Origin: Paramecium octaurelia
Lineage: Eukaryota; Ciliophora; Oligohymenophorea; Peniculida; Parameciidae
Assembly: GCA_905182995.1 (NCBI GenBank)
Contig: CAJJDP010000128.1
Span: 248,001 to 312,000, forward strand
Reading direction: 5' to 3'
DNA: 64,000 bases
Shown: positions 12,525 to 24,065 of the stretch, one piece after another
Layout of the letters: every line of letters starts with the position of its first letter
Numbering within the stretch: position 1 is the stretch's first letter
Notes under the pieces: model-generated
What the model saw: the letters and a program-made list of their open reading frames with translations, nothing else
Databases searched by the model: none
Told to the model about the DNA's origin: nothing
Position numbers and translations under genes: made by a program

Positions 12525-13702
12525 ATGTCTGAAAATCCTGCTATTATTATGGACAACGGATCATATCAACTAAAAGCGGGTATTGCAAAAGATAAGAATC
12601 CAAGTTGCTGTTTTCCTGCAGTAGTAGGAAGACCCAAAAATCATGAAGCTATGGTTGGTGAGAACATCAAGGAGGTCTATATTGGGCAAGAGGCTTTAAA
12701 AAAGAAAGGCGTGTTAACACTGAAGCACCCAATTGATAATGGTATTATCTATTCTTGGGATGGTATAGAATGTATCTACAAAGTATATAGATATAGAAAG
12801 AATTTGGAGTCATGCATTCTTTAATGAATTAAAAGTCGATCCAGAAAATCACCCAGTTTATTGACAGAAGTTCCAATGAATCCAAAGGCCAACAGAGAAA
12901 AGATGATATAAATCATGTTCGAAACATTCAACGTGCCATCATTCTACGTTTCTAATCAAGCTGTGCTCGCACTCCATGCTTCAGGAAGAATAACTGGTAT
13001 TGTTTTAGATTCTGGATTTGGGGTCACTCACACAGTCCCAATCTATGAAGGTTATAGTTTTTCACATGCTATCCACAGAAGTGACTTAGCAGGAAGATAC
13101 TGCACTGAATATTTGGCTAAAATCTTGACTGAATTGGGTTATAGCTTTACAACTTCAGCAGAAATGGAAATTGTTTAAGAAATGAAAGAGAAATTGTGCT
13201 ATGTTGCTCTTGACTATGAAAAGGAAATGAACATTTATAACGAGAGTGCCGCCAAAAACATTGCCTATGAATTACCAGACGGAAACATTCTTTTAATCGA
13301 AAATCAAAGATTCAGATGTCCTGAATTACTCTTTTAACCAAGCCTCATTGGTCTTGAAGTTTCAGGTATCCATCAATTAATTTTCAAATCAATTATGAAG
13401 TGCGATATTGACGTCAGACAGAAGATGTACGAATTTTAAATTTAAATCTTAGTTACGCTAATGTTATCATGTCAGGAGGTACAACTTAGTTCGCTGGAAT
13501 CAAAGAAAGATTGAGCAAAGAATTAATCTCGCTTGCCCCATCATCTATGAAAATTAATATCTTTAATGCATTTGAGACTGATTTCCCAGTATGGTAAGGT
13601 GGATAAATGTTATCAGAACTCCAGAGCTTCGGATCAATGTGGATCACAAGAAGCGAGTATGATGAATGTGGTCCAACAATTGTTCATAGAAGGTGTTTCT
13701 GA
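12525..13702 (+). pseudogene. Actin-like protein gene with a single-base frameshift
   Basis: Reads as a divergent actin or actin-related protein: MDNGSYQLKAGIA (phosphate loop), [51 protein letters not shown] (second phosphate loop) and NVIMSGGTT, ending TIVHRRCF then TGA at 13700, i.e. the actin C-terminal tail. Two introns restore frame: 12772-12796 (giving IEQRIWSHAFFNEL) and 13427-13452 (giving KIYANVIMSGG). One break remains: near 12856-12860 the frame slips by one base between NHPV and LTEVPMNP, where GTTTTATTG would be expected but GTTTATTG is present, with no intron to explain it. Either a base was lost in a T run (sequencing/assembly) or the gene is a recent pseudogene. Everything downstream is intact over 280 codons, which favours the former or a very young lesion. 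Confidence 0.8.
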
Positions 13703-13754
13703 AAGATCAATCATATTAATATATCAATATCGACAATAGATTTTTTTATTCAAA
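13703..13754. other. Spacer
   Basis: Short AT-rich spacer with a T7 run just before the structured segment. Confidence 0.4.
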
Positions 13755-13872
13755 CAGGGGTTGGTCAAGGCTGTCATATAAGATTGACCCTAAGAAGCCA
13801 GTAATACGGGTAGCCCAGAGGATGGCTTACTTCATACACGAAGTCTAAAAATCCTGGTGGTGAATTCTGGAA
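13755..13872 (+). ncRNA. Candidate structured non-coding RNA
   Basis: This stretch is much richer in G and C than the AT-rich DNA around it, yet has no sensible coding frame. It can form three consecutive hairpins: GGTCAA (13763-13768) with TTGACC (13784-13789); AAGCCA (13795-13800) with TGGCTT (13823-13828), containing an inner GGG/CCC pair; and ACTTC (13829-13833) with GAAGT (13840-13844). The hairpins abut with almost no spacers. The strand cannot be decided from sequence. I checked by eye against tRNA, U1, U2, U4, U5, U6, SRP, RNase P and telomerase RNA hallmarks and saw no match; an H/ACA snoRNA-like molecule or a lineage-specific RNA remain possible. Confidence 0.5.
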
Positions 13873-14380
13873 TACATTTCAAATTCGCTTTGCTCAAATT
13901 TTGATAAATCAATAACATACAGTTGAACACTTGTACTTTTGTTTAAAAAACAAATATTTACATTTTTACTATCATCAGTAATTATTGTTTTTATACCTAA
14001 TCATTTAGAAACATTACAATTTTCTATTGTCTAGTCTAATTATCTATTCAATTATAGCTTAATCATCATAAAAGTTTGTAAGAATGGATTACAAATAATC
14101 TAGCAAGATCTAAACAAACATGAAATAAAATTATATTATAGTTTATGTATCTATACTATATTCCTCTTAAATTTAATGAAAATAAATATTGCTCATATCA
14201 AAACAGTATATGATCTCAAAATACTATTCTATCTCCAAAGACATATTTTTATTAGGCTTCCTTATGTTAAATATCATTTATAAGTATTAATATTTGCTTA
14301 ATACCCAAAAAGTAATAGAATTTTTAAAGAATTATTTAAATTAATTTTATTGTTTAATTAACATAGTAATTATAAAAAAA
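13873..14380. other. Intergenic, no gene seen
   Basis: AT-rich upstream region of the deubiquitinase gene; no element recognised. Confidence 0.4.
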
Positions 14381-17267
14381 ATGAAAACACAAATTTCTTA
14401 AGATTTAATAAATCAGTACATTTAAATGGGATTCCCATTCGAATAAATTATTACGGCTTGGGATTTGATTGATTTTGAGTAGGAAATGTTAAACATGCTC
14501 TTAATTTTGTCAAGTTAAATATAATAGAGTTAGAAAAGCGGAATTGTATGACTTTTAATATTGTTATTAGAAACAACAAGAAGATTCGGCCATAGCATAG
14601 CTGTTGCTTGAATCACAGTTAAACAATTAATAGTCAGAAATTCAAATAATCTTGCCTTAATAGAAAATGAGAGTCAATGGAATACCATGCGGGTTAAAAA
14701 ATATTGGGAATACTTGCTATTTCAATAGTCTGATGTAGATATATTTCTTTAACAGTCAATTTGTGAAGACTATAATGGCTTTCTAACCTCCGTTATAACA
14801 CAAGGATGCCAAAATTGTTAAATCATCCTAATTGGTATTAAACCTATAAAATCTTTTCGTAAGAATGATTGGAAGTGATAAGAAGTATGCAGATCCAGGA
14901 GAAGTTGTTAGGTGTATAACTGACCATTTAGGAAATTCACTTCCTATTGGGAGTTAAAAAGATGTAGGGGAATTCAATGATTATTTCTTAAGTAGGATAG
15001 GAGAAGGTCTAACATAGAAAGAACAACAATATAACCAAATTAAAGATAGCCAGATTGAATCTTCTTCTTCATCAATATTAAAGTAAAGGTCTTCCATTAT
15101 CCAGGTTGATGACCTTGTTTCAGAATTGTTTTTTTGCTAGGTATTTAGCCAAATTGAGTTTGAACAATAAGGTGTTCAATAAATCAAAGAAAAAAATGAG
15201 ATTTGCAATTGGATTCCACTTAATATAAAAGATGGAAATTTATATGATAGTTTTGAAAGTTTGATTATTAATCATTTAGAGGATTTCAAAAATGATTTAA
15301 ATGAAACTGTTTAAGCTATTCAATACAATTGGATATCTTCTCCGCCTAAAACGCTATCATTTTAACTTTAAAGAGTTCATTTTCGCTAAGAATAAGGTAT
15401 CTTATTAAGGATAATGTAGTTTAGGTAAATCAATTAAATTAAATGATGAGTTTACATTTGATGAAGAAATCTATATAGATCGCATTTTAAAGAAAAATCG
15501 GGAGAAATATCGAAATATATTAAAAAAAACTAAAGAATTAAAGTCTTAATTACAGTAGTTTAAACTATAATAAGAATAGAATAATTTTAATAATCAATGG
15601 GTTATTTAGAATATAATAACAAGTACGATTTAATACATGTTTACTTAAAACAATGGAAACAAAAATCCTGGATTGTTCAACTAATAAGTATAGTAATTTC
15701 ACGAATAATAAATGGCAATTAAAAACCAATAACTCTAATAAAAATGCGATGATATTGAAAAGTAAATACAGACTAATTTTGATGATTTAAAAAATTACAA
15801 ATACGTTCTCTAATCCATTCTTATGCATAATGGTTAAGCTGGTAATCTATATTCTATTATTAGATTGTGGACATTATTACACTTATATCAAAGATTTTGG
15901 GCTTAATAAATGGTTTAAATTCAATGACATTGAAGTTTAGGAGGTGACTAAAGAGAAGGTATTTTATGATGCTTTCGGAAAAAATAAAGGAGAGAATGCA
16001 TATCTATTAATCTATATTAAAGTAGATATTATGGAAAAAGATTTGCAGTCGTAGATGAGAACCTACAGAACAAGCTCTTCATTTCAATATTTATAAGACA
16101 CTTATGGAAGTTTCCTTAATAATAAGTAAAGAGAAGAATTAGCCAAAGAGAATTTATAGCTTTAAAAAGAAATAGGCCAAATTTAACCTTCATTAATAGA
16201 CTAAATTATGGAGTCTTATTCAGAGCAATTCAATATTATTAATTAGCAGTATATGAATATATCTAACTTTTGGTAAACAGTAGAGTTAAAGCCATTGATT
16301 ATGATGAACTTTCCAATGTATATTATGAGCAAAATGGCTTTATCCACTAATGGTTATTATGAAAATATATTAAAATGGGTGGTGATTGAATCGGCATTTG
16401 TATAGGTGAATCCAGATAAATCAGGTGGTTAAGGGAAAAATATATAAATGTCCAATGATGTAATTTAAATGATAATCATAGTTATAAATGCAAATAATGA
16501 ATAAATTTAAGGAACTCAATTTCCCATTAGAGTTGTTAAGCCAAACATAATTAAATGAGAAATAGAAATTGCTATAGGAATACAGCTCATATATTTAAAT
16601 GGCATCTTTGGCCTCTATACTGTTTGATACAGTCATATCCGAAAATTTTACAAGTGCTTTATCAATTCTACATCAATTGTAAACAAGGGTTGAAGAATCG
16701 AATTAGCACATTTATTTTAAACAAATAGTAAGTTATTTATAAAGATTAATTCCTATCATAATAATAGGCAAAATGATTCCTGTGCAAGAACCCGTAAATT
16801 TGCAAGAATTGGAGTTACTTCAAATTTATTTCGTTTATTAGTATTTCAAGCATTAATTAACAACTGTATGGGAAAGATAAATCTTGATAATGATGAGTGC
16901 GATCTTAAAAAATCATTATGAACCATAAATTCAGAAAATTATTGATTAATTTCACAATAAAAATTTAGATCCACATTTAGTAGGAAATATTATTAAGATT
17001 AGTAACGTAAATACTTATAAAAATTATAAATATAGGATGTAATTAGTCAACAAGCATATTTAATTAGTCATTATGATATTTACAATTGGTTTCCGACTTA
17101 AAAGTTAGATATTTTATTTGATAGTTTGGTCACAAGTGAGAATGATTTGAAACTCAAATTTTAAGTACGATAACTATTAAATTTAGAAATATATCAAGAT
17201 AAAAATGGAAATTGAAAGATAAAATGAACCTTTGATATAAGAATAAATAGAAGCTTTATTAATTTGA
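14381..17267 (+). CDS. Ubiquitin carboxyl-terminal hydrolase, USP25/28-like
   Basis: A cysteine protease that removes ubiquitin from proteins. The Cys box is clear (CGLKNIGNTCYFNSL, catalytic Cys in NTC), followed by the QKDVGEFNDYFLSRI element. The His box appears after a 22-nt intron (15842-15863): CGHYYTYIKDFG, then KWFKFND and AYLLIYI. This box order and the GENAYLLIYI ending resemble USP25/USP28. A second intron (about 16459-16480, 22 nt) restores frame in the C-terminal helical part. ATG at 14381 starts MKTQISQDLINQYIQMGFPF, which looks like a UBA-type or UIM-like N-terminus, also typical of USP25/28. Stop is TGA 17265-17267. Length about 930 residues. A further intron near 17150 is likely. 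Family assignment is firm; subfamily is likely. Confidence 0.85.
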
Positions 17268-17664
17268 TAAATATTTAAGCATAAATATAATTACATAATT
17301 CAAAATCTTTCAATTATTTTTAAATATTAATTGTTTTGCCTTTGTTTTTTGTCCTCTTCATTTCTCAGTTTAGGATCATTTTACAAGATCTAAGGGTCTC
17401 AACAGAAGTAGAGATGCAGTCACAGACGGATTAATCATATATTTTGAAGTAATATATAAAGTTTCAAATATTTGGATATAAATAGAATTTTAAATAAGTA
17501 AATATATTATTTAATTATATATTTAATTAAAAATACTTAATAATTAATTTAATAAATTCTAGAACAAAAATTTATATTAAGTAAATTTTATTGTGCTGTG
17601 ATGTCATAGGTTTTTAAAATGACATTAAAATGAAATTGGATGAATTCATTAAAAATTAAATTAA
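17268..17664. other. Intergenic; small GC-richer patch
   Basis: Spacer. Bases 17345-17430 are less AT-rich than their surroundings and the minus strand holds a 20-codon frame (MINPSVTASLLLLRPLDLVK, stop), too short to call. Confidence 0.35.
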
Positions 17665-19274
17665 ATGCAATAAAAGGAATAGTAACAATAAAAGGGATCT
17701 TCATCTGTCTTTAACAAGATATTATGGACTATTGTAGTTATCCTCATTGCCTACAATCTTCACTTGTATACGAAAAGTAGTTCTTCTGTTCACTTTGAAA
17801 TTAAAGGAAATGGTAATTTTTAGATATATATTTAGAAATCACAATGTTGAATGATGGCCAATTATTGAAAGACTCTCACATTAAGTCACTTTCTGAGGTA
17901 CTCAATAGCAATCCCCAGACAAGTAAATTAAATGCATAATTGTCAATTAATGCATTTACTAATTTTAGAGACTTCTTTAAAAGTTTGGAGAGATTAAGCA
18001 ACTTGAATGAATGTAAGAATATGATATTTATTTATTATAGTAACTCTGTCTATTGGAAACAATCCAATTGTTAATGAATTAGAATAAGCTAAAGCATTAA
18101 GCCAAGCATTAGCCAAACTCACAAAATTACACTCTTTAAACTTAGGCATAGATTCTATCTTCAATAACGAAAGCAGGGAAATCATTTTATAAGGATTGAG
18201 CAAAGTTTCTGGATTGACTTAATTACGTGTCTCTCTGATCAATAGTGATTTATCTGGAAATGGATTGAAATCACTTTATCCATTGACAGAATTGAGAAAT
18301 TTGAAGTCTTTGGAACTGTTGTTGGTTGGTAGTAAATTAAAAGAAGAAGAAATGAAACATTTGTAAACTATTTTACATAAGCTACCAAAATTAAACAAAT
18401 TGAATCTTAATCTCTATGCAAACAAAATATAAATTGATGGAGCTATCACATTGAGTGGAGGCTTATTTTAATAAAGACAATTGAAAGAATTCGGAATCGA
18501 TCTATATTTCAATAACATCACTGCTAATGGAACAGAAAGTTTAATGGGAGTAGTTGGTGCAATGGAAAACTTGACCTCATTAAATTTAGGTTTGGAATTC
18601 AATTACATAACCAATGAGGGAGGTATTCAAGTTGGAAAGGCATTGTCATAATTCAAGAACTTGAAAGATTTATCAGTAAATGCTGCCACAAAGAATTTTG
18701 GTTGGGATGGTTATGAGGCTATTGTTAGTGCAATTGAGAAATTACCACCTCTCGATAATCTAGAATTGATAATTGGGGTCAATAAGTGTGGATTACCAGG
18801 AGCAGAATTATTAAAATAAGCATTATTTAAACATGATAAACTAAAGTCCTTGAAAATCAACTTTTTAGAAAACTATATTGGTGATGCAGGAGCCACATTC
18901 ATTGCTGAAGGAATTCAATATCAAAAAAATTTAGAAGAACTAAAAGTCAACATGAACTTCAACTCAATGTCAGATAGAGGTGCACTTGAATTAGCCAGGG
19001 CTATCAAAAATGCTAAGTCACCAAAGGTATCAATATCATTCATCATTTTTAGGTTGTCGACTTTAGAGTAAGCTAAAACTAAATTACTGATAAAGGTATC
19101 AAAGACATCTTTGTGCTCTTGGAACAAGCTCTTCCCAAATTAAATCAATTGGATGTCGAATTGTTAAACACTGCCCTTACAAATGCCACAAGAGATGATA
19201 TAGAACTGAAATATGGAAAAATTGACAAATTGTAAATTAGATTAAACACAATCCCACCAAGTAATTGGGAATGA
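17665..19274 (+). CDS. Membrane-anchored leucine-rich-repeat protein
   Basis: The start at 17665 (MQQKEQQQQKGSSSVFNK) is chosen because it puts a strongly hydrophobic segment, ILWTIVVILIAYNLHLY, at residues 19-35: a signal anchor or single transmembrane helix. After a 23-nt intron (17813-17835) and a 28-nt intron (18013-18040), the rest is one long array of ribonuclease-inhibitor-type leucine-rich repeats (e.g. LKSLKINFLENYIGDAGATF; NLEELKVNMNFNSMSDRGAL). A third intron is 19027-19052. It ends NTIPPSNWE then TGA. Topology (repeats lumenal/outside or cytosolic) is not decided by sequence. If translation began at 17844 instead, the protein would lack the anchor. Related repeats occur in the gene at 28136. 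Confidence 0.78.
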
Positions 19275-19294
19275 TTTTGTTATTTATGTATAAA

Positions 19295-20188
19295 TCAAAG
19301 TTTCCTTTTATATTGTCTGCTTTATCTTTTAGGTTTCTTAATTTTAAACTCTTCCTCACTCTCTTCTTCCTCTTCTTCTGAATCATTTTTCTTTAATTTC
19401 TATTTCTTTTATTTCTATCCTTTTTCTTTTTCTTCTTCTTCGTCATCATCGTCGTCATCTTATTGATTATTACCTTTTGAATTTGTCTTTTTTAATAAAT
19501 TTTTCAAATAATTTTAATCATTTTATTTCATTTTCTCATAAGCATACCTTAAACCTTCGCTACTAAAATATTTAATATTTTTTTCAATAAATTCAATTAC
19601 TCCTTTCAAATCAGCTAATGACATTTCTCTTAATAACCAACCTGTTCCTAATTAATTAAATCGTTCTTAATGAACTATGTTCTCTTAACATATCTCGAAA
19701 AGCAGATTCATATCACAGACTTTCTTTCTTGCCAAGGTTACAAAGCCTACACAACTAGATCTTCTCATCCATAAATTTTCCTGCTTAGCCCAATCCAACA
19801 TTAATTTAGCGTTTTCCTTGTCAATTACAAACTTCTTTAATACTCTTCCACAATACGTATCTGCTGTTGCCCATTCTTTTATGTGACCATCAACAAACCA
19901 TTTTTCTGTTAGCTTTATTCTTTAAAAATTAAATTTGATTTTTTCCGCAATCATCAATGCTATCTTCTTATCTTCCCCATATTCTTATCTCATTAAAAAA
20001 TCAGCTATCTCATACTTTTGATCATCTTCCAATTCTTTTATTTCATCCTTGAATGAGTTGAATACCTTAGTAATTTCAGGTTATTATAAACCTCTAAAAG
20101 GAAGAACATTTTTCATGTAAGCAGAAAGTTCCTTTCCTTTTTTAGGATTTGCAATTTCAATCATCGCTTTTTAAATGGCTTATTTCAT
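19295..20188 (-). CDS. DNA alkylation repair protein, AlkD-like (HEAT-like repeats)
   Basis: The body matches the AlkD/DNA_alkylation fold: WAKQENLWMRRSSCVGFVTL, then GTGWLLREMSLADLKGVIEF, then EGLRYAYEKM. In known members, this fold is a DNA glycosylase-like HEAT-repeat protein acting on N3/N7-alkylated bases; some family members lack activity. The start at 20188 gives MKQAIQKAMIEIANPKKGKE. The C-terminus is an added acidic then basic tail (DSEEEEEESEEEFKIKKPKR), which could help nuclear import. It ends at TGA 19295, 20 bp from the stop of the convergent LRR gene. I see no intron. Family likely, catalytic activity not shown. Confidence 0.7.
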
Positions 20189-20567
20189 TATATTATAAAT
20201 TTTTAATCGTTTAATACCTCAAATATATTCTTGCAATTAATTGATCACAATTTTTCAAACAAAAATATATATTATTGACATCTCAAACAGATAATTATTC
20301 TAATGCATTAAAAAATATCAAATTGAATAGATATATAAGAAAACACAATTTAAAAGATCTATTACAAGAAGATTTTTTGTACTTATCTATATATAAAATT
20401 ATAATTAGTTTCCATTTCAAGTGTAAAATCTATAATCTATGATGATTAAGATTAAAAGTGCATTGGATTACATCAGATTCAAAAAGAAAGTTATTAATTT
20501 AACCAATATTTTTCTGTATATGTCAAAGTTTTTCCCTTAACTAAACAAACTTTTTTATGAAATTAAA
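20189..20567. other. Intergenic, divergent spacer
   Basis: AT-rich region between divergent starts; no motif recognised. Confidence 0.4.
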
Positions 20568-21548
20568 ATGGGAAATGATTATTGTGTGAGCAGAAGAAAC
20601 TCTAAATCTAAAATCTCCGAGCACAGAATGTTTTAATAAGATATCCAATATCAACTAGAAAGATTAAAGAACATAGACAAATAATATATTGTTATCTAAT
20701 ATGAAAATAAATCAATTGAAGATCTCTTAAGAAACATCGATATCAATATTACAAATTAGGTGAATAGAGAACAAGAAAATGAAAATCTCAATTCATAAGA
20801 CTCAATTGTCATCGACTTTGCTTAATTTACTCAGTTCGGAAATGAGATAATATAATAACTACAACAGAAAATCTAAGATTTAACGTTGAAGAAGTAGGAT
20901 TGGTCCCTTTTAGTTGATGACAGTTCAAGCTCTCACTTTTTGTAACTTCAAATGTCATAAACTTAAATGGAGGATGGAAACAAGATAAATACTATTATTA
21001 GTCAATTTATAGTTCCATGCAATCCTAAAAAGTTCATTGATTATATGGGAAACTTTAAAGAACAAAAGGAATTAGATCTTAGAATAGATTAATTTAGATG
21101 TATCTCGAAGAATAACGAGGATTAAGAATAAATTATCTATTTAAGTTATAAAAGTGTTTCAATAATATCTGCTAGAGATTTTATCTATTTCAAAAAGACT
21201 AAATTGATTGATGAGACTAATGATGTATGGTGTGATGCAAGTAGATCTATTGACAATAATAACTATTGTTCTGTAAATAATAAGATTGTTAGAGGAACAA
21301 TTTATTTAAGTGGATATGTAATTTAGCCTCTTAAAAATGTTCTAAAGAATGATCCCTATTCCCAAAGGTATCTATTTTAATTGTAAAATAGATTTGCCTC
21401 GATATCGAAGAAAGCAGAGAATTATTCCTTTGTATAAATGTGTTCATAATGTGACTTCAAATTGAAAGTGCCTTTTTATATTGCGAAAGGATAGGTGAAG
21501 CAAGAGATGATTAATTATATCAATCTACTTTATAGAAACTTATAATGA
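20568..21548 (+). CDS. START-domain lipid-binding protein with acylation-type N-terminus
   Basis: About 326 residues. The N-terminus MGNDYC has Gly2 and Cys6, a pattern for N-myristoylation and palmitoylation. A Gln/Glu-rich stretch follows. The second half has the START (StAR-related lipid transfer) signature: FKEQKELDLRIDQFRCISKN, QIIYLSYKSVSIISARDFIY and GTIYLSGYVIQPL. START domains bind sterols or phospholipids in a deep pocket. The last part (SFVQMCSQCDFKLKVPFYIAKG) agrees with the C-terminal helix region. No intron is needed. Stop TGA 21546. Likely peripheral membrane, lipid-related; ligand unknown. Confidence 0.75.
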
Positions 21549-21663
21549 TTTAAATTGCTTCATTTGTTAACGCATAGTTGCACACATTGATTATTAAATA
21601 ACACTATTTTTATAAATTATATTATAGATTCTTATTCAATTAAGTAAAGTTTAATAACTTCAT

Positions 21664-22028
21664 TCAATTATTTTATAATTGAATTCTTATTGTTGATAAT
21701 CTCAATTTATTAAATAATTGCATTTCCATAAATCTTGTATTACTTAATGAATCAACAATATACTTTGCTGTTATATCCACATGTTTATCTAATAATTCAA
21801 TGATTTAAGTTGTTTAATAATTGTATGGATCTATATATCTTTTGTTAGAATTGATATGATCTCTATATTTATTATAAGAGACATGTATCATAGTCCATTA
21901 TCCATTAAACAAGCTATGTTGGAATTCAATTTTTGAGCAATTTGAAATTCTGTTTAATTGCCCTCAGATTTAAGAGTAAAGACTTCTTCTGGATTCTGAA
22001 CTATTTGTTATGCACTTGTAGAAGCCAT
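21664..22028 (-). pseudogene. Small gene with an apparent frameshift
   Basis: From ATG 22026-22028 the minus strand reads MASTSAQQIVQNPEEVFTLK, then runs into TGA near 21890. A different frame reads well from about 21955 (SKIEFQHSLFNGQWTMIHVS) to TGA at 21664 (…IIELLDKHVDITAKYIVDSL). No GTA...AG intron of normal size links them, so a one-base indel or sequencing error is likely. Helical, Leu-rich C-terminus. No family recognised. Confidence 0.45.
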
Positions 22029-22152
22029 GGAAATGACTAAGAAATATAAATATGTAAGATGTTTTTCAATTATATTATATTGTATTATTCATGAATCAAT
22101 TAACTGATTCATGAAGGCATTTGAATTTAAGAAATATAAATAAATTTAAAAT

Positions 22153-23990
22153 ATGAATAAAGAAGAAGCAGAGACATTTAAATAACCATTAATTAATGAA
22201 GTTAGTTAATAGTTTAGCAAACAATCAAAAAAGTCAAGAGGAAAGTCTTAATTATCTGTTTTGACTGAGCATTCAAAAATGGACACTCATTTATATGAAA
22301 TCCCAGATCTTACATAGATAACGCAGAAAGTACTTTGTCGTTTGATTGCTGTTTCTGTTGTTTGCATAATATTTCTGGTGGCTGAAGTAAGAATACTTAA
22401 TCCTAAGAAAGGTCATAGGAGGTTTATGGGCATAATCATTGGCCATCTTATCAGATGCTGCTCACATGTTCTCAGATATGAGTGGCTTCTTCATTTCTAT
22501 ATTCTCCATTTGGCTTGGGCAAAAACCCGCCTCTCAAAAAATGTCATTCGGATATCACAGAGCCGAGGTCATAGGAGCTTTGGGTAGTATTATATTGATA
22601 TGGGGATTGACTATCCTATTGTTCTATGAAGCAACTATCAGAGTTATAGAGGAAGCCATAGTTACTGACCCTTTAATAATGTTGATAACAGCAGGATTTG
22701 GGTTGTTTTGTAATTTAGTAATGGCAAAGGTATTGCATTCTTCGCCCACAGGTGGACATGATCATGGAAATATAATGCATTAATGTAGTGAACACAATCA
22801 TGGTCATGGTCATGATCACGGCCATGAACATAATCATGATCATAATCACAATCATGACCATAGTCATACTCATGAGGATAATCACTCTCATAGCAAATAA
22901 AAATAGCAAAAGAAAAAGAAAAAGATTAGCATAAAATAAAAGAGACAACAAGTAAGCGAGAATGGAATTAGTATGTTAGTTGTTGAACAAGATATTGAAT
23001 CAGAATCAAGTGACAAAAATTTAACAATCAAAGAAGAAAGTGAAAGTTCTTCTTCATGTAAAAGCAATAAGTAATAGTAAAATGTTGGATAAAAGTAATA
23101 ATAATAAGCTCGTGAACACAATCATTCAGAAAATTGTGGACATGATCATCAAAAAATTGATATTCCTAATGATATTGAAAATTAAAAGTGCAAAAACAAA
23201 AAAAATTAGAAAGATTCAAAAAGTTCAGAAGATAGTCATAGTAGTTGTAATGGAAAAGAACACAATCATGACCATGAACATGACCACTCTCATTCACATT
23301 CCCAAGATAATTCACATTCACATGATCAATCCCATTCACATGATCATTCTCATTCACATGACCATTCACATTCAGATGATCATTAACATAATCATAAAGA
23401 TAAATCAAATAAATTAAAAAGTAAAAATTTAACTGAAATCAATGAACATGATAATTATAATCTTAAGGCAGCTATGATACATGTTATCGGTGATATTCTA
23501 TAATCAATTGGAGTTCTAATTGCTGCCATCTTAATATACTTTTTTGGTTAAAAAAAGGATGAAAATAATAAAATCGTTTTTACATATTGGTAATATGCTG
23601 ATCCTTTTTGTACATATCTTTTTAGCATTCTTGTTCTCTTCACTACTTTTGGAGTTGCTAAAGAATGTTTAAGAGTGCTAATGGAAGGTACACCATAAAG
23701 TAAATTCAATTATTTATTCTTTAGATTTAATAATTGAGGAATTCAATGAAAAGTTAAAGGGCATTCATAGAGTGAAAGAAGTACATGATTTACATATTTG
23801 GTCGCTTTCAGTTGGTAAACCAGCCATGTCTGCACATATAGTCTGTATTGAAAATCCAGAATATGTCCTAAGAAAAGCCACAAAATTGTGTAGATAATTT
23901 GGAATATATCATTCGACAATATAGATTGAATTATATGACAGACAAGGTGCAAACGATTATATTAAATGTGATCATAATTTGCATAAATGA
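22153..23990 (+). CDS. Zinc transporter, CDF/ZnT family, with giant His-rich loop
   Basis: A cation diffusion facilitator that exports Zn2+ from the cytosol or loads organelles by H+ exchange. Transmembrane helix 2 carries SDAAHMFSD and helix 5 carries HVIGDILQSIG: two HxxxD pairs forming the tetrahedral Zn site, a zinc-selective pattern. GYHRAEVIGAL follows helix 2. Between helices 4 and 5 the cytosolic loop is enormous (roughly 200 residues) with two blocks of HxH repeats (around 22796-22890 and 23255-23400), separated by Ser/Lys/Gln-rich sequence. The C-terminal domain (KEVHDLHIWSLSVGKP) is the usual CDF cytosolic domain. Introns: 22387-22411 and one near 23700. Start ATG 22153, stop TGA 23988. 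Family certain. Confidence 0.9.
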
Positions 23991-24065
23991 AATTTAAAAA
24001 CTGTAAATTAGTTATTGTGAAAGATTTATCATTACATTAATTTTTTTGCAATTATATTAATTAAA

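Noticed and set aside
13427-13452. Second frameshift in the actin-like gene
   Set aside because: It disappears when a 26-nt GTACGA...CTTAG intron is removed, giving KIYANVIMSGG.
13755-13872. Telomerase RNA (a CTGTCAT string is present upstream of GACCC)
   Set aside because: The template would have to contain a C4A2/C3A3-type telomere template; GACCCTAAG does not code for Paramecium telomere repeats.
17345-17430. 20-codon minus-strand peptide MINPSVTASLLLLRPLDLVK
   Set aside because: Too short, no supporting exon; tested one 21-nt and one 29-nt intron without a convincing extension.
22715-23417. Several ORFs on both strands over the His-rich loop
   Set aside because: Shadows of the HxH repeat; the transporter frame spans the whole stretch.
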